Shown here one piece after another: positions 16,208 to 25,032 of a DNA stretch of 64,000 nucleotides. Position numbers and translations under genes: made by a program. Positions within the stretch are counted from its first letter, which is position 1. Each line of letters opens with the position of its first letter. The stretch is taken from NCBI GenBank assembly GCA_034436755.1, contig DAOTVB010000090.1, forward strand, positions 1 through 64,000, given 5' to 3'. The DNA comes from CAKZQX01 sp034436755. GTDB lineage: Bacteria > Chloroflexota > Chloroflexia > Chloroflexales > Chloroflexaceae. The notes beneath the pieces are model-generated. The model was given only the letters and a program-made list of their open reading frames with translations. It was not told the origin of the DNA and ran no database searches.

Positions 16208-18113
16208 ACTGTTCGGCCAATTCGGCCAGTTCGGTCCAGCGCTCGAAGGCGGCTTCCAGGTCAGCATCAACCTGGGCCAGTTCGGCGGCCAGTTGCTGAT
16301 AGGCCTGGTAGTCTTCCCCGACATGGTTCAGCCGTTCGCCCAGCTCGGCCTTCTGCGTCTCCAGAGCAGTGATGCGCTCTTCGAGGGCGGCCAGCTCACG
16401 CCGCTCTTTGTAGTTCAGCCGGCGCGGCCCGCTCGTCTGCTTTTCCTTACGCTCCGATTTGTTAGAACGTGGCCGGGCCTGGGCCGCCTGGGTTGCGGCG
16501 CGCTCTTCCTCTTCCTGCGTGCGATATGCCTGAAATAAGCTATAGCCCCCCGGATACTCGCGGATCGTGCCGTCTCCGTCAAAAAAGAGCAGATGCTGCA
16601 CCGTGCGATCCAGGAAGTAGCGGTCGTGCGAGACCAGAATCACCGCGCCATTGAAGTTGTCGAGGTAGTCCTCCAGAATGGTCAGGGTTGTAATATCCAG
16701 ATCATTCGTCGGCTCGTCCAGCAGTAGCAGATTGGGCGCAAACATCAGTGTGCGCAGCAGGTAGAGCCGCCGCCGCTCACCTCCCGAGAGCGTCTTGATC
16801 AGCGACCATTGTGCATCGCGCGGAAAGAGAAAGCGCTCCAGCATCTGCGCCGCCGACACGAGCGCCCCCTCCGCGTCCTGGATGTGCTCGGAGGCATCGC
16901 GGATGTAATCGATTACCCGCTGCGACTCGTTTAGCTCGATGCTTTCCTGGTCGTAGTAGCCCAGGTGGATCGTCTCGCCCATCTGGATCTGCCCACTGTC
17001 GGGCGGTATGCGCCCCGCAATCAGGTTGAGCAGGGTTGACTTGCCGCTCCCGTTGGGGCCAATGATCCCCAGCCGATCATCCCGACGCAGCGAAAAGCTG
17101 AAATCCCGGATCAGGGGCTGATCGCCATAGTTTTTCGTGACATGCTCCAGTTCCAGCACGCGCTTGCCAATCCGGCGCGCGGCCACGTCAATATTGACGG
17201 CACCCTGGGCCGTCTCCGGCGTCTGCTCCATCAGGTTATGCACCCGCTGCACATGCGCCTTCTGCTTGGTTGTTCGCGCCTGCGCACCGCGCCGCAGCCA
17301 GGTCAGCTCTTTGCGCAGCAGATTCTGCCGGGCATCCTCGGCGGCGATGGCCTGTGCCTCGCGGGTGGCCTTCTGCTCCAGGAACTGCGAGTAGTTCCCG
17401 CTGTGCGTGTAGACGCGCCCCCGGTCCAGTTCGATCATGCGTGTTGTCACCCGGTCCAGGAAGTAGCGGTCGTGGGTGACAACCAGCAGCGCCAGGTTAC
17501 TCCGCGCAATCAGATCTTCCAGCCAGGTGATGGTCTCGGTGTCAATATGGTTGGTCGGCTCGTCCAGGATCAGGAGGTCGGGTTGGTCAATCAGCACCTG
17601 GGCCATCGCCACCCGGCGGCGCTGTCCTCCGGAGAGTTGCCCTACCGGCGTGTTGATGTAGTCCGCCAGCCCCAGCCGGGAGAGGATCGTGTGGGCAGCC
17701 GTCTCGGCCTCCCAGGCCGCCAGCGCGTCCATCCGGGGCATCAGTTCATTGAGGCGGGCCTGGAGTTGCTGATCGTTGGGGGCATGCGCCAGCGCCTCGG
17801 TGGTGCGCTCATACTCGCGCAGCAACTGAATTTTGGGCGCACCGCCGGCAAACACCGTATCCAGCACGGTCAGATCGGGGGCCAGGGCCGGGTTTTGCGG
17901 CAAGTAGGCCGCTCGCATATTATTCGACAGCGTGACGCGCCCGCTGTCGGGGGGCTCTAGCCCGGCCACGATCCGCAGCAGCGTGGTTTTGCCGCTGCCA
18001 TTGACGCCAATCACGCCCACGCGGTCAGTCTGCTCCAGGCCAAATGTCACCTCTTCGAAGAGCGGATGCTCCCCATACTGCTTACTGACGCCTTCAACTG
18101 AGAGAATAATCAT
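16206..18113 (-). CDS. ABC-F family ATPase (Uup/EttA type)
   Basis: 635 residues with two ABC domains and no membrane helices: Walker A GVNGSGKTT and GPNGSGKST, signatures LSGGQRRRVAMAQ and LSGGERRRLYLLR, Walker B LLILDEPTNHID and LLLLDEPTNDLD. The inter-domain linker is Arg/Lys-rich (TWLRRGAQARTTKQKA) and a C-terminal coiled coil follows (LNYKERRELAALEERITALE). ABC-F proteins act at the ribosome E site or, for Uup-like members, on replication and ribosome biogenesis; the coiled-coil tail favours the Uup-like side. The 93 bases upstream carry no recognisable promoter. Confidence 0.9.
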   Translation of the reverse strand: MIILSVEGVSKQYGEHPLFEEVTFGLEQTDRVGVIGVNGSGKTTLLRIVAGLEPPDSGRVTLSNNMRAAYLPQNPALAPDLTVLDTVFAGGAPKIQLLREYERTTEALAHAPNDQQLQARLNELMPRMDALAAWEAETAAHTILSRLGLADYINTPVGQLSGGQRRRVAMAQVLIDQPDLLILDEPTNHIDTETITWLEDLIARSNLALLVVTHDRYFLDRVTTRMIELDRGRVYTHSGNYSQFLEQKATREAQAIAAEDARQNLLRKELTWLRRGAQARTTKQKAHVQRVHNLMEQTPETAQGAVNIDVAARRIGKRVLELEHVTKNYGDQPLIRDFSFSLRRDDRLGIIGPNGSGKSTLLNLIAGRIPPDSGQIQMGETIHLGYYDQESIELNESQRVIDYIRDASEHIQDAEGALVSAAQMLERFLFPRDAQWSLIKTLSGGERRRLYLLRTLMFAPNLLLLDEPTNDLDITTLTILEDYLDNFNGAVILVSHDRYFLDRTVQHLLFFDGDGTIREYPGGYSLFQAYRTQEEEERAATQAAQARPRSNKSERKEKQTSGPRRLNYKERRELAALEERITALETQKAELGERLNHVGEDYQAYQQLAAELAQVDADLEAAFERWTELAELAEQ

Positions 18114-18250
18114 ACATACCTTGCGTCTGCTCTTTGCCGTCGATCACCAGATACCTTCGGATGATAAGGATGATACCACAGACTGGCGGTTACCCGGCAC
18201 GGCGATGGGAAATGCGCTATTCCGCTTGCCGCTCGCCGTTCATAGCTTTT

Positions 18251-18377
18251 CATACCAATGTGCCAGCAAACCAGCAATCAACGGGAACGGGCGCAACGGG
18301 CGTAACGGTGGCACGTTCCTGTGTATCATCTCTGCGTTCTCGGTGTCCTCTGTGGCGATGACAACAAATTGGTATCA
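18251..18377. mobile_element. ATACCAAT-bounded short element, copy 1
   Basis: A 127-bp non-coding unit from ATACCAATGTGCC to ACAAATTGGTAT. The inside (AGCAATCAACGGGAACGGGC, TCTGCGTTCTCGGTGTCCTC) is near-identical to the copies at 21444 and 49771. It occupies the gap between two minus-strand genes and overlaps the stop of the next one. Confidence 0.65.
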
Positions 18378-18707
18378 GACTGTCACCCACTCCGGTGGTA
18401 CGGGCCGCGCCGGTGCGCCGGGAATGCGCAGCAACACCCAGACATCATCGGTCCAGGGTGGCGAAACCCAGCCCTCGACATACCCTTTGGTCTGCACACG
18501 GGGCGGGTAGGCATCAAGCCCGATATCCAGGCCGGGCAGCGTGCCGCGCCAGATGACATGCTGTTCCGGCGAGCGGGTCTGATCGGCGGCCCAGGGCGTG
18601 ATAATGAAGGCCCACCAGATGAAGCCGGCCAGCGCAATCGCGACCAGCAGCGCCGCGATGTTGCACCGGCGATGGAGCTGCGGTCTACGGTGAAAGAATC
18701 CAGACAT
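18375..18707 (-). CDS. Small single-TM protein, unknown function
   Basis: 110 residues: a basic N-terminus, one membrane helix (IAALLVAIALAGFIWWAFIITPW) and an extracytoplasmic, Trp/Pro-rich domain (RGTLPGLDIGLDAYPPR, GYVEGWVSPPWTDDVWVLLRIPG). GAGGAG precedes; a TTG at 18710 is an alternative start with better spacing. The last codons lie in the repeat element. No family recognised. Confidence 0.55.
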   Translation of the reverse strand: MSGFFHRRPQLHRRCNIAALLVAIALAGFIWWAFIITPWAADQTRSPEQHVIWRGTLPGLDIGLDAYPPRVQTKGYVEGWVSPPWTDDVWVLLRIPGAPARPVPPEWVTV

Positions 18708-18884
18708 CAATCGTTACTTCTCCTCGGTTGGTGGCATGGGTATGGGGAGCATCCCGGATGGGTTTTTGTGCTGGTCGTCAGTATAGCATATGCGCAGAGA
18801 GTGTGCAGTGTCCAGGAATAGCATTTCCTGCCCCCCGAAGTGCCATGCACTCTGCTGGTACTACCCCACCTGCGCAAAGCGGCA

Positions 18885-18893
18885 TGCTATAAT
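18885..18893 (+). promoter_or_regulatory. Extended -10 box ahead of the histidine kinase
   Basis: TGCTATAAT at 18885-18893 gives the best promoter for the kinase gene at 19207, leaving a leader of about 300 bases that contains the TTCTCGAG repeats. TGCTGGTACTACC occurs at both 18853 and 19021. Nothing else is recognised between 18708 and 19128. Confidence 0.45.
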
Positions 18894-19128
18894 GATACTC
18901 ATTCGCTGTTCCGTACAGTTACCAGGGAGCGGGATTAGCTGCGCTATCCTGCATATCAGACGCATGACGCGGCGGGGAATTGGATCACGAAAAACACACA
19001 ATGCGTGAATAGCGCGCAACTGCTGGTACTACCGCAACGTACACGGTTGAGCATGTAGCAGCGGATAGCAGCTTCGCCAGAGCGGAACAGAATGATTACC
19101 CATCAGGATGCAACAGGCATTCTTAGTT

Positions 19129-19200
19129 CTCAGTTCTCGAGTTCTCGAGTTCTCGAGTTCTCGAGTTCTCAGTTCTTTAGTTCTTTGTTCTTTGTTCTCT
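19129..19200. repeat. TTCTCGAG/TTCTTTG tandem repeat
   Basis: About ten units of AGTTCTC, GTTCTCGA and GTTCTTT with a 7-8 base period end six bases before the kinase start. The open frame runs back through them and would add about 30 Ser/Leu-rich residues, which I treat as non-coding. Confidence 0.7.
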
Positions 19201-19206
19201 ACCAGC

Positions 19207-21444
19207 ATGAATGATCAGGTAAACCAGAACCAGAGCCCCCCACAACCGGATACGCCCGATCAAGATATCGAGCCGCAGAGCGAACTGGAGCAGCGCGTCG
19301 CCGAGCGTACCGCCGATCTGCAGCAGACTATTGCCATCCTGGTCCAGGAAGTGGCGAAGCGCGAGCAGACCGAGGCGGCGCTGCAGCAGCGGATTGCCTT
19401 TGAAAAGCTGATTACGACGATCTCCACCCGTTTTATTAACCTGGCAACCGGTGACATCGACGCCGGCATTGACCAGTCTCTGGCGGACATTGGTCGTTTT
19501 GCGCAGGTGGACCGCAGCTATGTCTTTCGCTACACCAGCGGCGGTACCGTTATGGAGTACACGCATGAGTGGTGTGCCGAGGGGATTGTAGCCGCGCTCC
19601 ACCGCTTCCAGCAACTGCCCGCCGCAACGTTGGCATGGTCGAATGACCAGTTGCGGCGCGGGGAGGTGCTGCATATCGCCGGCGTTGCCGAACTACCGGC
19701 GGCGGCCGCGGCCGAGCAGCGCATTTTTCAGGAGCAGGGGATCCAGTCGCTGATTGCCGTGCCCATGGTCTACCGGGGCACGGTGGTCGGTTTCCTGGGC
19801 TTTGATGCGGTGCGCCAGGCGAAGATCTGGCCGGATGAGAGCATCGCCCTGCTGCGTATCGTGGGCGATATCTTTGTCAATGCCCTGCAGCGCAAGCAGA
19901 CCGAGGAGGCGCTCCAGGAGAGCCAGCGTATGCTGAGCGCGCTGATGCGGAACCTGCCGGGCATGGCTTACCGGCGGCGCAATGCGCCCGGCTTCCCGCT
20001 GGAGTTCGTTAGTGAGGGCTGTTTTGCCCTGACCGGGCATCACCCCGCGGAACTGCTGGAAGATCAGACGCTGAACTACCGGCAGTTGATCCATCCCGAC
20101 GATCAGGTGCGGGTGCGGGAGGAGGTCAACGCGGCGGTACAGGTGCGCCGGCCCTTCCAGTTTACCTACCGGATTATGTTGCCTACCGGCGAGGAGAAGT
20201 GGGTCTGGGAGTATGGGCGCGGCGTGTACGGTCCGGGCGGTACCCTGCTGACGCTAGAGGGGTTTATCACCGATGTCACCGAGCGGGTGGTGACGCAGCA
20301 GGTGCTGGAGCAGCGGGTGACCGAGCGTACGCGGGAACTCTCCGCGCTGCTGACGGTCCAGCAGGCGCTGACCAGCCACCTTGACCCGGACGCTGTTCTG
20401 CAGATGATTGCCAAAGAAGCCTGCCGGTTGACGGCAGCGACGTTCGGGTCAATTTTTCTGCGTGATGGCGATGACCTGTATGCCACCGCCCTCGCGGGTG
20501 AGCATGGCCCCGGCATGTTTGTCGGGTATCGTATGCCGATCCGGGGCTCGGCGACCGGGTTGGCGTTAACGATCGGCGAACTGCTCCAGATTGACGATGC
20601 CTGGCGCGATCCGCGTGTCAATCGGGAGGCAATCGAGCGGGTTGGTATTCGCTCGCTGTTGATTGCCCCATTGATGTCCGGGACGCAGGCGCTGGGGATG
20701 CTTTCAATCGGTCACCAGCAGCCGGGTATGTTTAGCGCCAATGACCGGCGCATCCTGGAGATGTTTATTCCGGGAGCGGTCATTGCGCTGGAGAATGCGC
20801 GGTTCTATGCCGAGGCGCAGGAGGCGGCCGCCTTCAAGGAGCGCCAGCGCCTGGCGCGCGAACTGCACGATGCCGTCACCCAGACGCTCTTCTCCGCCGG
20901 CATGATCGCCGGGGTGCTGCCGCGCATCTGGGAACGTAACCCGGATGAGGGCCACCGCCGCCTGCAGGAGTTACGCCGGTTAACCCGAGGCGCGCTGGCC
21001 GAGATGCGTATGCTGCTGCTGGAACTGCGACCGGCTGCCCTGGCCGATGTGCCGATGCATGATCTATTGCGGCATCTGGCCGATGCTATCACCGCACGCG
21101 AGCAGCTTGAGACCACCGTCACGATTGCGGCCGAGGTCAACCTGCCGGCAGAGGAGAAGACCGCGTTCTACCGGATTGCCCAGGAAGCGCTCAACAATGT
21201 GGTGAAGCATGCCCGCGCCGGCCAGGTTGATATTCAACTGGCGACGGAGGCGGAACAGGTTATACTCTGCATCCAGGATAATGGGGCGGGGTTTGCGCTG
21301 GACAGTGTGGCGGCGGGGCATCTAGGGTTGCGCATTATGCGCGAGCGGGCGGAGGCCATCGGCGCGCACCTGGAGATTGCGAGTGAGCCGGGGCAGGGTA
21401 CGCGCATCTGTCTGCGCCGGCGACCGGGAGACGCAGAGAGTTGA
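19207..21444 (+). CDS. GAF-PAS-GAF sensor histidine kinase
   Basis: 745 residues, no membrane helix. Order: coiled coil (SELEQRVAERTADLQQTI), GAF at about 65-235 (VDRSYVFRYTSGGTV, LIAVPMVYRGTVVGFLGF), PAS at 245-385 (LPGMAYRRRNAPGFPLEFV, DVTERVVTQQVLEQ), a second GAF at 400-535 (GSIFLRDGDDLYATAL, SLLIAPLMSGTQALGMLSIG), HisKA_3 with H554 (RLARELHDAVTQ) and HATPase (QEALNNVVKHA, DNGAGF, GLRIMRERAEA). A cytoplasmic sensor of unknown cue. The NarL-type regulator follows at 21580, separated only by a repeat element. The start at 19207 has no clear ribosome site; upstream is repeat DNA. Confidence 0.88.
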   Translation: MNDQVNQNQSPPQPDTPDQDIEPQSELEQRVAERTADLQQTIAILVQEVAKREQTEAALQQRIAFEKLITTISTRFINLATGDIDAGIDQSLADIGRFAQVDRSYVFRYTSGGTVMEYTHEWCAEGIVAALHRFQQLPAATLAWSNDQLRRGEVLHIAGVAELPAAAAAEQRIFQEQGIQSLIAVPMVYRGTVVGFLGFDAVRQAKIWPDESIALLRIVGDIFVNALQRKQTEEALQESQRMLSALMRNLPGMAYRRRNAPGFPLEFVSEGCFALTGHHPAELLEDQTLNYRQLIHPDDQVRVREEVNAAVQVRRPFQFTYRIMLPTGEEKWVWEYGRGVYGPGGTLLTLEGFITDVTERVVTQQVLEQRVTERTRELSALLTVQQALTSHLDPDAVLQMIAKEACRLTAATFGSIFLRDGDDLYATALAGEHGPGMFVGYRMPIRGSATGLALTIGELLQIDDAWRDPRVNREAIERVGIRSLLIAPLMSGTQALGMLSIGHQQPGMFSANDRRILEMFIPGAVIALENARFYAEAQEAAAFKERQRLARELHDAVTQTLFSAGMIAGVLPRIWERNPDEGHRRLQELRRLTRGALAEMRMLLLELRPAALADVPMHDLLRHLADAITAREQLETTVTIAAEVNLPAEEKTAFYRIAQEALNNVVKHARAGQVDIQLATEAEQVILCIQDNGAGFALDSVAAGHLGLRIMRERAEAIGAHLEIASEPGQGTRICLRRRPGDAES

Positions 21445-21569
21445 TACCAATGTGCCGGCAACCCGGCAATCAACGGGAACAGGCGCAACGAGCGTAACGG
21501 CGGCACACTCACATATATCATCTCTGCGTCCTCGGTGTGCTCTGTGGCGATGACAACAAATCGGTATGA
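21443..21569. mobile_element. ATACCAAT-bounded short element, copy 2
   Basis: A 127-bp unit between the kinase and its regulator, from ATACCAATGTGCC to AACAAATCGGTAT (one change from ATTGGTAT). It is near-identical inside to copies at 18251 and 49771 and appears to have inserted into the kinase-regulator operon. Confidence 0.65.
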
Positions 21570-21579
21570 GGGGGCAATT

Positions 21580-22221
21580 ATGACGCAAGCGCATGCTATT
21601 CGGGTGCTACTGGTCGATGACCATACCGTGGTGCGGAGTGGGCTGTCGGCCTTCTTCCTGGCCTTCGATGATCTGGAACTGGTGGGTCAGGCTGCCGGTG
21701 GGGAAGAGGCGCTTCGGCTGTGTGAGCAACTGCAGCCCGATGTCATCCTGATGGATCTGGTGATGCCGGGTATGGATGGGGCGACGGCCACCCGCCAGAT
21801 CCGCGAGCGCTGGCCGCAGATCCATGTGATCGCCCTGACCAGCTTCCCTGACGAAGATCTGGTGCATAAGGCGATCCAGGCGGGGGCGACCAGCTACCTG
21901 CTCAAAAATATCGAGCCCGACGAACTGGAGGCGGCCATTCGCGCGGCCGCCGCCGGCCGGCCCACCCTCGCGCCGGAAGCGACCCGCGCGCTGATCAACG
22001 CCGCCGGCCGGCCCGCGCCCCCCAACTATGATCTCACCCCACGCGAGCGCGAGATCCTGGCGCTGATGGTGCAGGGTCTGAGTAACCCGGAGATGGCCGC
22101 AAAGCTGGATCTCAGCATCTCGACAATCAAGTTCCATGTGAGCAGCGTGCTGTCCAAGCTGGACGTTGCCGGGCGCACCGAAGCCGTCTCACTGGCGTTG
22201 CAGCACAACCTGGTGGAGTGA
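21580..22221 (+). CDS. NarL/FixJ-family response regulator
   Basis: 213 residues: receiver domain with D13-D14 and phospho-acceptor D59 (VILMDLVMPGMDG), lysine in YLLKNIEPDEL, then a LuxR-type helix-turn-helix (LTPREREILALMVQGLSN, STIKFHVSSVLSKLDVAGR). GAGGGGGC precedes the ATG at 21580; the frame open back to 21535 lies in repeat DNA. Partner of the histidine kinase just upstream (HisKA_3 kinases pair with NarL-type regulators). Confidence 0.9.
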   Translation: MTQAHAIRVLLVDDHTVVRSGLSAFFLAFDDLELVGQAAGGEEALRLCEQLQPDVILMDLVMPGMDGATATRQIRERWPQIHVIALTSFPDEDLVHKAIQAGATSYLLKNIEPDELEAAIRAAAAGRPTLAPEATRALINAAGRPAPPNYDLTPREREILALMVQGLSNPEMAAKLDLSISTIKFHVSSVLSKLDVAGRTEAVSLALQHNLVE

Positions 22222-22431
22222 GCCGGTTCCACCGCCTGGGTGCGGTTCTCAGAAGAGACAACCGGGGTGTGCCACAGGCGTGAGCCATCGCGTTCCAGAA
22301 TGATCATCGTTCCTCCTGTCGCCGGGTTGCGCATGTTTCGGCACCGTTTTCCTCTGTGGAGGATACATGATCTGCCTGGGAAATGCTTCCGACAGGGGGA
22401 CAATTGTGGACTGGTCGTGCGACCATGGACT

Positions 22432-22453
22432 ACCCTGGTCAGTTGACCAGGGT
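22432..22453 (+). promoter_or_regulatory. Perfect hairpin just before the PH-EAD ribosome site
   Basis: ACCCTGGTCA pairs exactly with TGACCAGGGT around a 2-base centre, ending a few bases before GAGGAGG of the gene at 22469. A second small palindrome (GGTCGTGCGACC) lies about 20 bases upstream. The position suits an operator or a translation-control stem. Confidence 0.4.
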
Positions 22454-22468
22454 GACACTGAGGAGGGT

Positions 22469-23086
22469 ATGAACGACTACTTCACCAATATCTGGTACAC
22501 TCCGAAACGCTTTGGACGTTTTACCGTCTGGCGTAGCTATGATATTGGCACGCTGACCCTGGGTACAACCCACGCTGAGTATCAGGGAGAGCGCTACCGC
22601 TTCACACTGGAGCATATCCACGCGGTTAACCATATCCGCATGGCCGGGGATCTCAACAACAACTGGGTGCAGGTGGAGTATGGCAATCCCGTTGAACCAG
22701 AGACGGCCTTTTTCGCGGATGGAAAACAGTTAGGGATCGGCAATCTGCGTGGTGGGAGCGAGGCGCTGTTTCGCGCGCTCCGGGCCTGCGTGAACAACCC
22801 GTCTTCCGGCAGTATGCCGCAAGGGTCAGACGCTCCCGCCTGGGATACGGGTGTGCTGCGTGAGTTGCTTACCGCGGCCTTCAGCGATGAGGAACTGACA
22901 GCGCTCTGTTTTGACCATTTCCGCCCGGTCTATCAAGATTTTGCCGGCGGTATGTCGAAGGGAGACAAGATCCAGCGCCTGCTCGACTATTGCCTGCGCG
23001 AGCATCGATTGGACCAACTTGTACAGATCATCGCGGCGCAGCGACCGACACAGTACCGGCAGTATGCAGATCGGTTACAAAAATGA
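22469..23086 (+). CDS. PH-like domain protein with C-terminal EAD-like adaptor domain
   Basis: 205 residues. Residues 1-110 form a beta-rich PH-like unit (RFTVWRSYDIGTLTLGT, FTLEHIHAVNHIR, PETAFFADGKQLGIGNL). A short Ser/Gly linker leads to a helical domain at about 130-205 (LRELLTAAFSDEELTALCF, FAGGMSKGDKIQRLLDYC, LDQLVQIIAAQRPTQY), the pattern of effector-associated (death-like) domains of bacterial conflict systems. The last 130 residues are nearly identical to the end of the TIR protein at 32368. A homotypic adaptor role is inferred. GAGGAGG precedes the ATG; the frame upstream to 22367 is not supported. Confidence 0.7.
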   Translation: MNDYFTNIWYTPKRFGRFTVWRSYDIGTLTLGTTHAEYQGERYRFTLEHIHAVNHIRMAGDLNNNWVQVEYGNPVEPETAFFADGKQLGIGNLRGGSEALFRALRACVNNPSSGSMPQGSDAPAWDTGVLRELLTAAFSDEELTALCFDHFRPVYQDFAGGMSKGDKIQRLLDYCLREHRLDQLVQIIAAQRPTQYRQYADRLQK

Positions 23087-23139
23087 GAGCGCAAAATCGA
23101 TTCCTCACGGCAATCGCGCTGAACTCACTGTGCCATGCG

Positions 23140-23560
23140 GTGAGATGCTTCCCTCCGGTCAGCATGACATAGTTTTCTTCGCGGCGCGCTGTGGCTTGTC
23201 GTCTCACTGAAACCACGTTGCCCTAGCAGCGAGATGCCTCCCGGAGCATGCCCTGAGCTTCGCCGCAGGGGTCAGGATGACATGGGTCTTCGTTGGGGCG
23301 CGGCGCTGATGATGATGCGCTGCTTTGCTGTTGCATTGCCGGGCGACGAGATGCCTCCCGGTGATCAGGATGACATGCAACATGCAGTGCTGAGAACATG
23401 GAAATGCCAGGTTAATGCCCGTGAAAGTCAATGTCATCGTGAGCGTAGTCGAACGATCTCGCGGCAAATGCCATGAACTGCAGCGAGTCATTCTGGGATA
23501 CCACCATGCACCACAACGCGATCCCTCCCGCCGGTCAGCATGACATAGATTTTTCTGCGG
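23140..23560. repeat. Four copies of a GAGATGC-CTCCCGG-TCAGGATGACAT repeat
   Basis: The gap after the PH-EAD gene holds no gene. It contains at least four diverged copies of a 30-base unit ending CAGGATGACAT or CAGCATGACAT (near 23143, 23232, 23348 and 23520), plus one GTGAGCGTAGTCGAACGATC segment. Units of this kind are scattered intergenic repeats in many genomes. Confidence 0.6.
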
Positions 23561-23637
23561 GGCGCTGCGCGGGATGGGAGGGACACATCCACACCGTAGC
23601 GCGTCCCCCAGAAAATGTACCCGCAACCTACCTCTGC

Positions 23638-23683
23638 AACCTGTAACCTGTAACCTGTCTCCTATAACCTGTAACCTACGACC
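23638..23683. repeat. AACCTGT seven-base tandem repeat
   Basis: Five to six AACCTGT-type units with small changes (CTCCTAT, AACCTAC) end directly at the stop codon of the CoA-transferase gene. Confidence 0.75.
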
Positions 23684-23685
23684 GC

Positions 23686-25032
23686 CTACAAATAATTCAG
23701 CGCCTTCGCCTGCGCCGTTAGCTCGTCGCGGAACTTGGGGTGGGCGATATTGATCATCGCCTGCACGCGGTTGCGCACGGTCTGGCCGTGCAGGTAGGCC
23801 ACGCCATGCTCGGTGACAACATAATGCACATCGTTGCGCGATGTCACCACGCCCGCGCCCGTCTTGAGCGCCGGGACAATCCGGCTGACCGTGTCGTCCC
23901 GGGCGGTGCTGGGCAGCGCGATAATCGGCTTGCCGCCCTTGCTGCGGGCCGCGCCGCGCACAAAGTCCACCTGCCCACCGACGCCGCTGAAGAAGCGATG
24001 CCCGATTGAGTCGGCGCAGACCTGCCCGGTGAAGTCAACTTCGATGGCCGAGTTGATCGCCGTCATCTTCTCGTTCTGCGCGATGATAAACGGGTCATTG
24101 GTGTAGTCAATCGGGTGCATTTCGATCATCGCGTTGTCATGCACAAAAGAGTAGAGCCGCTGCGAACCCAGCATAAAGCCCGCGATAAACTTGCCCCGAT
24201 GGATGGTCTTACGCGCGTTGGTAATCACGCCCATCTCCATCAGGTCAATCACGCCGTCGGAGAACATCTCGGTGTGGATGCCCAGGTCGCGCAGGCCGGC
24301 CGTGCGCAGCCGGTAGAGGACACCGTCGGGAATGCCGCCGATCCCCATCTGCAGCGTGGCGCCGTCGTCGATCAGCCCGACCACATGCTCGCCAATCGCC
24401 AGCTCAATCGGGTCGCCGCTGCCCATGCCCACCTCCGGCAGTGGGTAGTCCACCTCAACAATCTGATCCAGCCGCGAGACATGGATAAAACTGTCGCCAC
24501 GCGTGTAGGGCATCTGCGGGTTAACCTCGGCGATGATCCGGTCGGCGGCGAAAGCGGCCGGCTTGCTGATGCCCACCTCGACCCCAAACGAGCAGAAGCC
24601 GTCGTCGTCGGGGGGCGATACCTGGATCAGTGCAACATCAATATGCAGCAGGTTGCGGCAGAGGTTGGGGATCTCAAACAGCCGGATCGGCGTGAAATCG
24701 GCTCGCCCCTCGTTGACCGCCTGGCGTACGTTGGGGCTGATAAACATCGTGTTGGTGCGAATATGCTGCTCAATCCCCGGATTGACATAATCTGCCTCGC
24801 CAAAGGTCAACATCTGCAGCAGTTCGACATCGTGCAGTTCCGGGGCGCGCTCAACCAGTGCCTTGATCAGGGTGCGAGGCACGCCGCTCATGCCTTCGAG
24901 GAAGACCCGCTGGCCGGGTTGAATCGTCTTGACCGCGTCTTCCGGTGTGGTTATATGCTCCCGGTAGCGCCGGGTCCAGCCCGGTACCCGTTCGGTCGGC
25001 TGTTTTCGGGAGGAAGAAGGTATTGTCGTCAT
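23686..25032 (-). CDS. Acetyl-CoA hydrolase/CoA-transferase family protein
   Basis: 448 residues, typical for class I CoA-transferases of the acetyl-CoA hydrolase / 4-hydroxybutyrate CoA-transferase group. Visible motifs: GQRVFLEGMSGVP near the N-terminus, the active-site glutamate E255 in HTEMFSDGV, GIGGIPDG, and GVGGQVDFVRGA. The likely reaction is CoA transfer between acetyl-CoA (or a similar acyl-CoA) and a carboxylic acid; the exact pair is open. It follows alanine dehydrogenase with an ATGA overlap, so the two are co-translated; together they may link alanine/pyruvate and acyl-CoA metabolism (inference). Confidence 0.85.
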   Translation of the reverse strand: MTTIPSSSRKQPTERVPGWTRRYREHITTPEDAVKTIQPGQRVFLEGMSGVPRTLIKALVERAPELHDVELLQMLTFGEADYVNPGIEQHIRTNTMFISPNVRQAVNEGRADFTPIRLFEIPNLCRNLLHIDVALIQVSPPDDDGFCSFGVEVGISKPAAFAADRIIAEVNPQMPYTRGDSFIHVSRLDQIVEVDYPLPEVGMGSGDPIELAIGEHVVGLIDDGATLQMGIGGIPDGVLYRLRTAGLRDLGIHTEMFSDGVIDLMEMGVITNARKTIHRGKFIAGFMLGSQRLYSFVHDNAMIEMHPIDYTNDPFIIAQNEKMTAINSAIEVDFTGQVCADSIGHRFFSGVGGQVDFVRGAARSKGGKPIIALPSTARDDTVSRIVPALKTGAGVVTSRNDVHYVVTEHGVAYLHGQTVRNRVQAMINIAHPKFRDELTAQAKALNYL

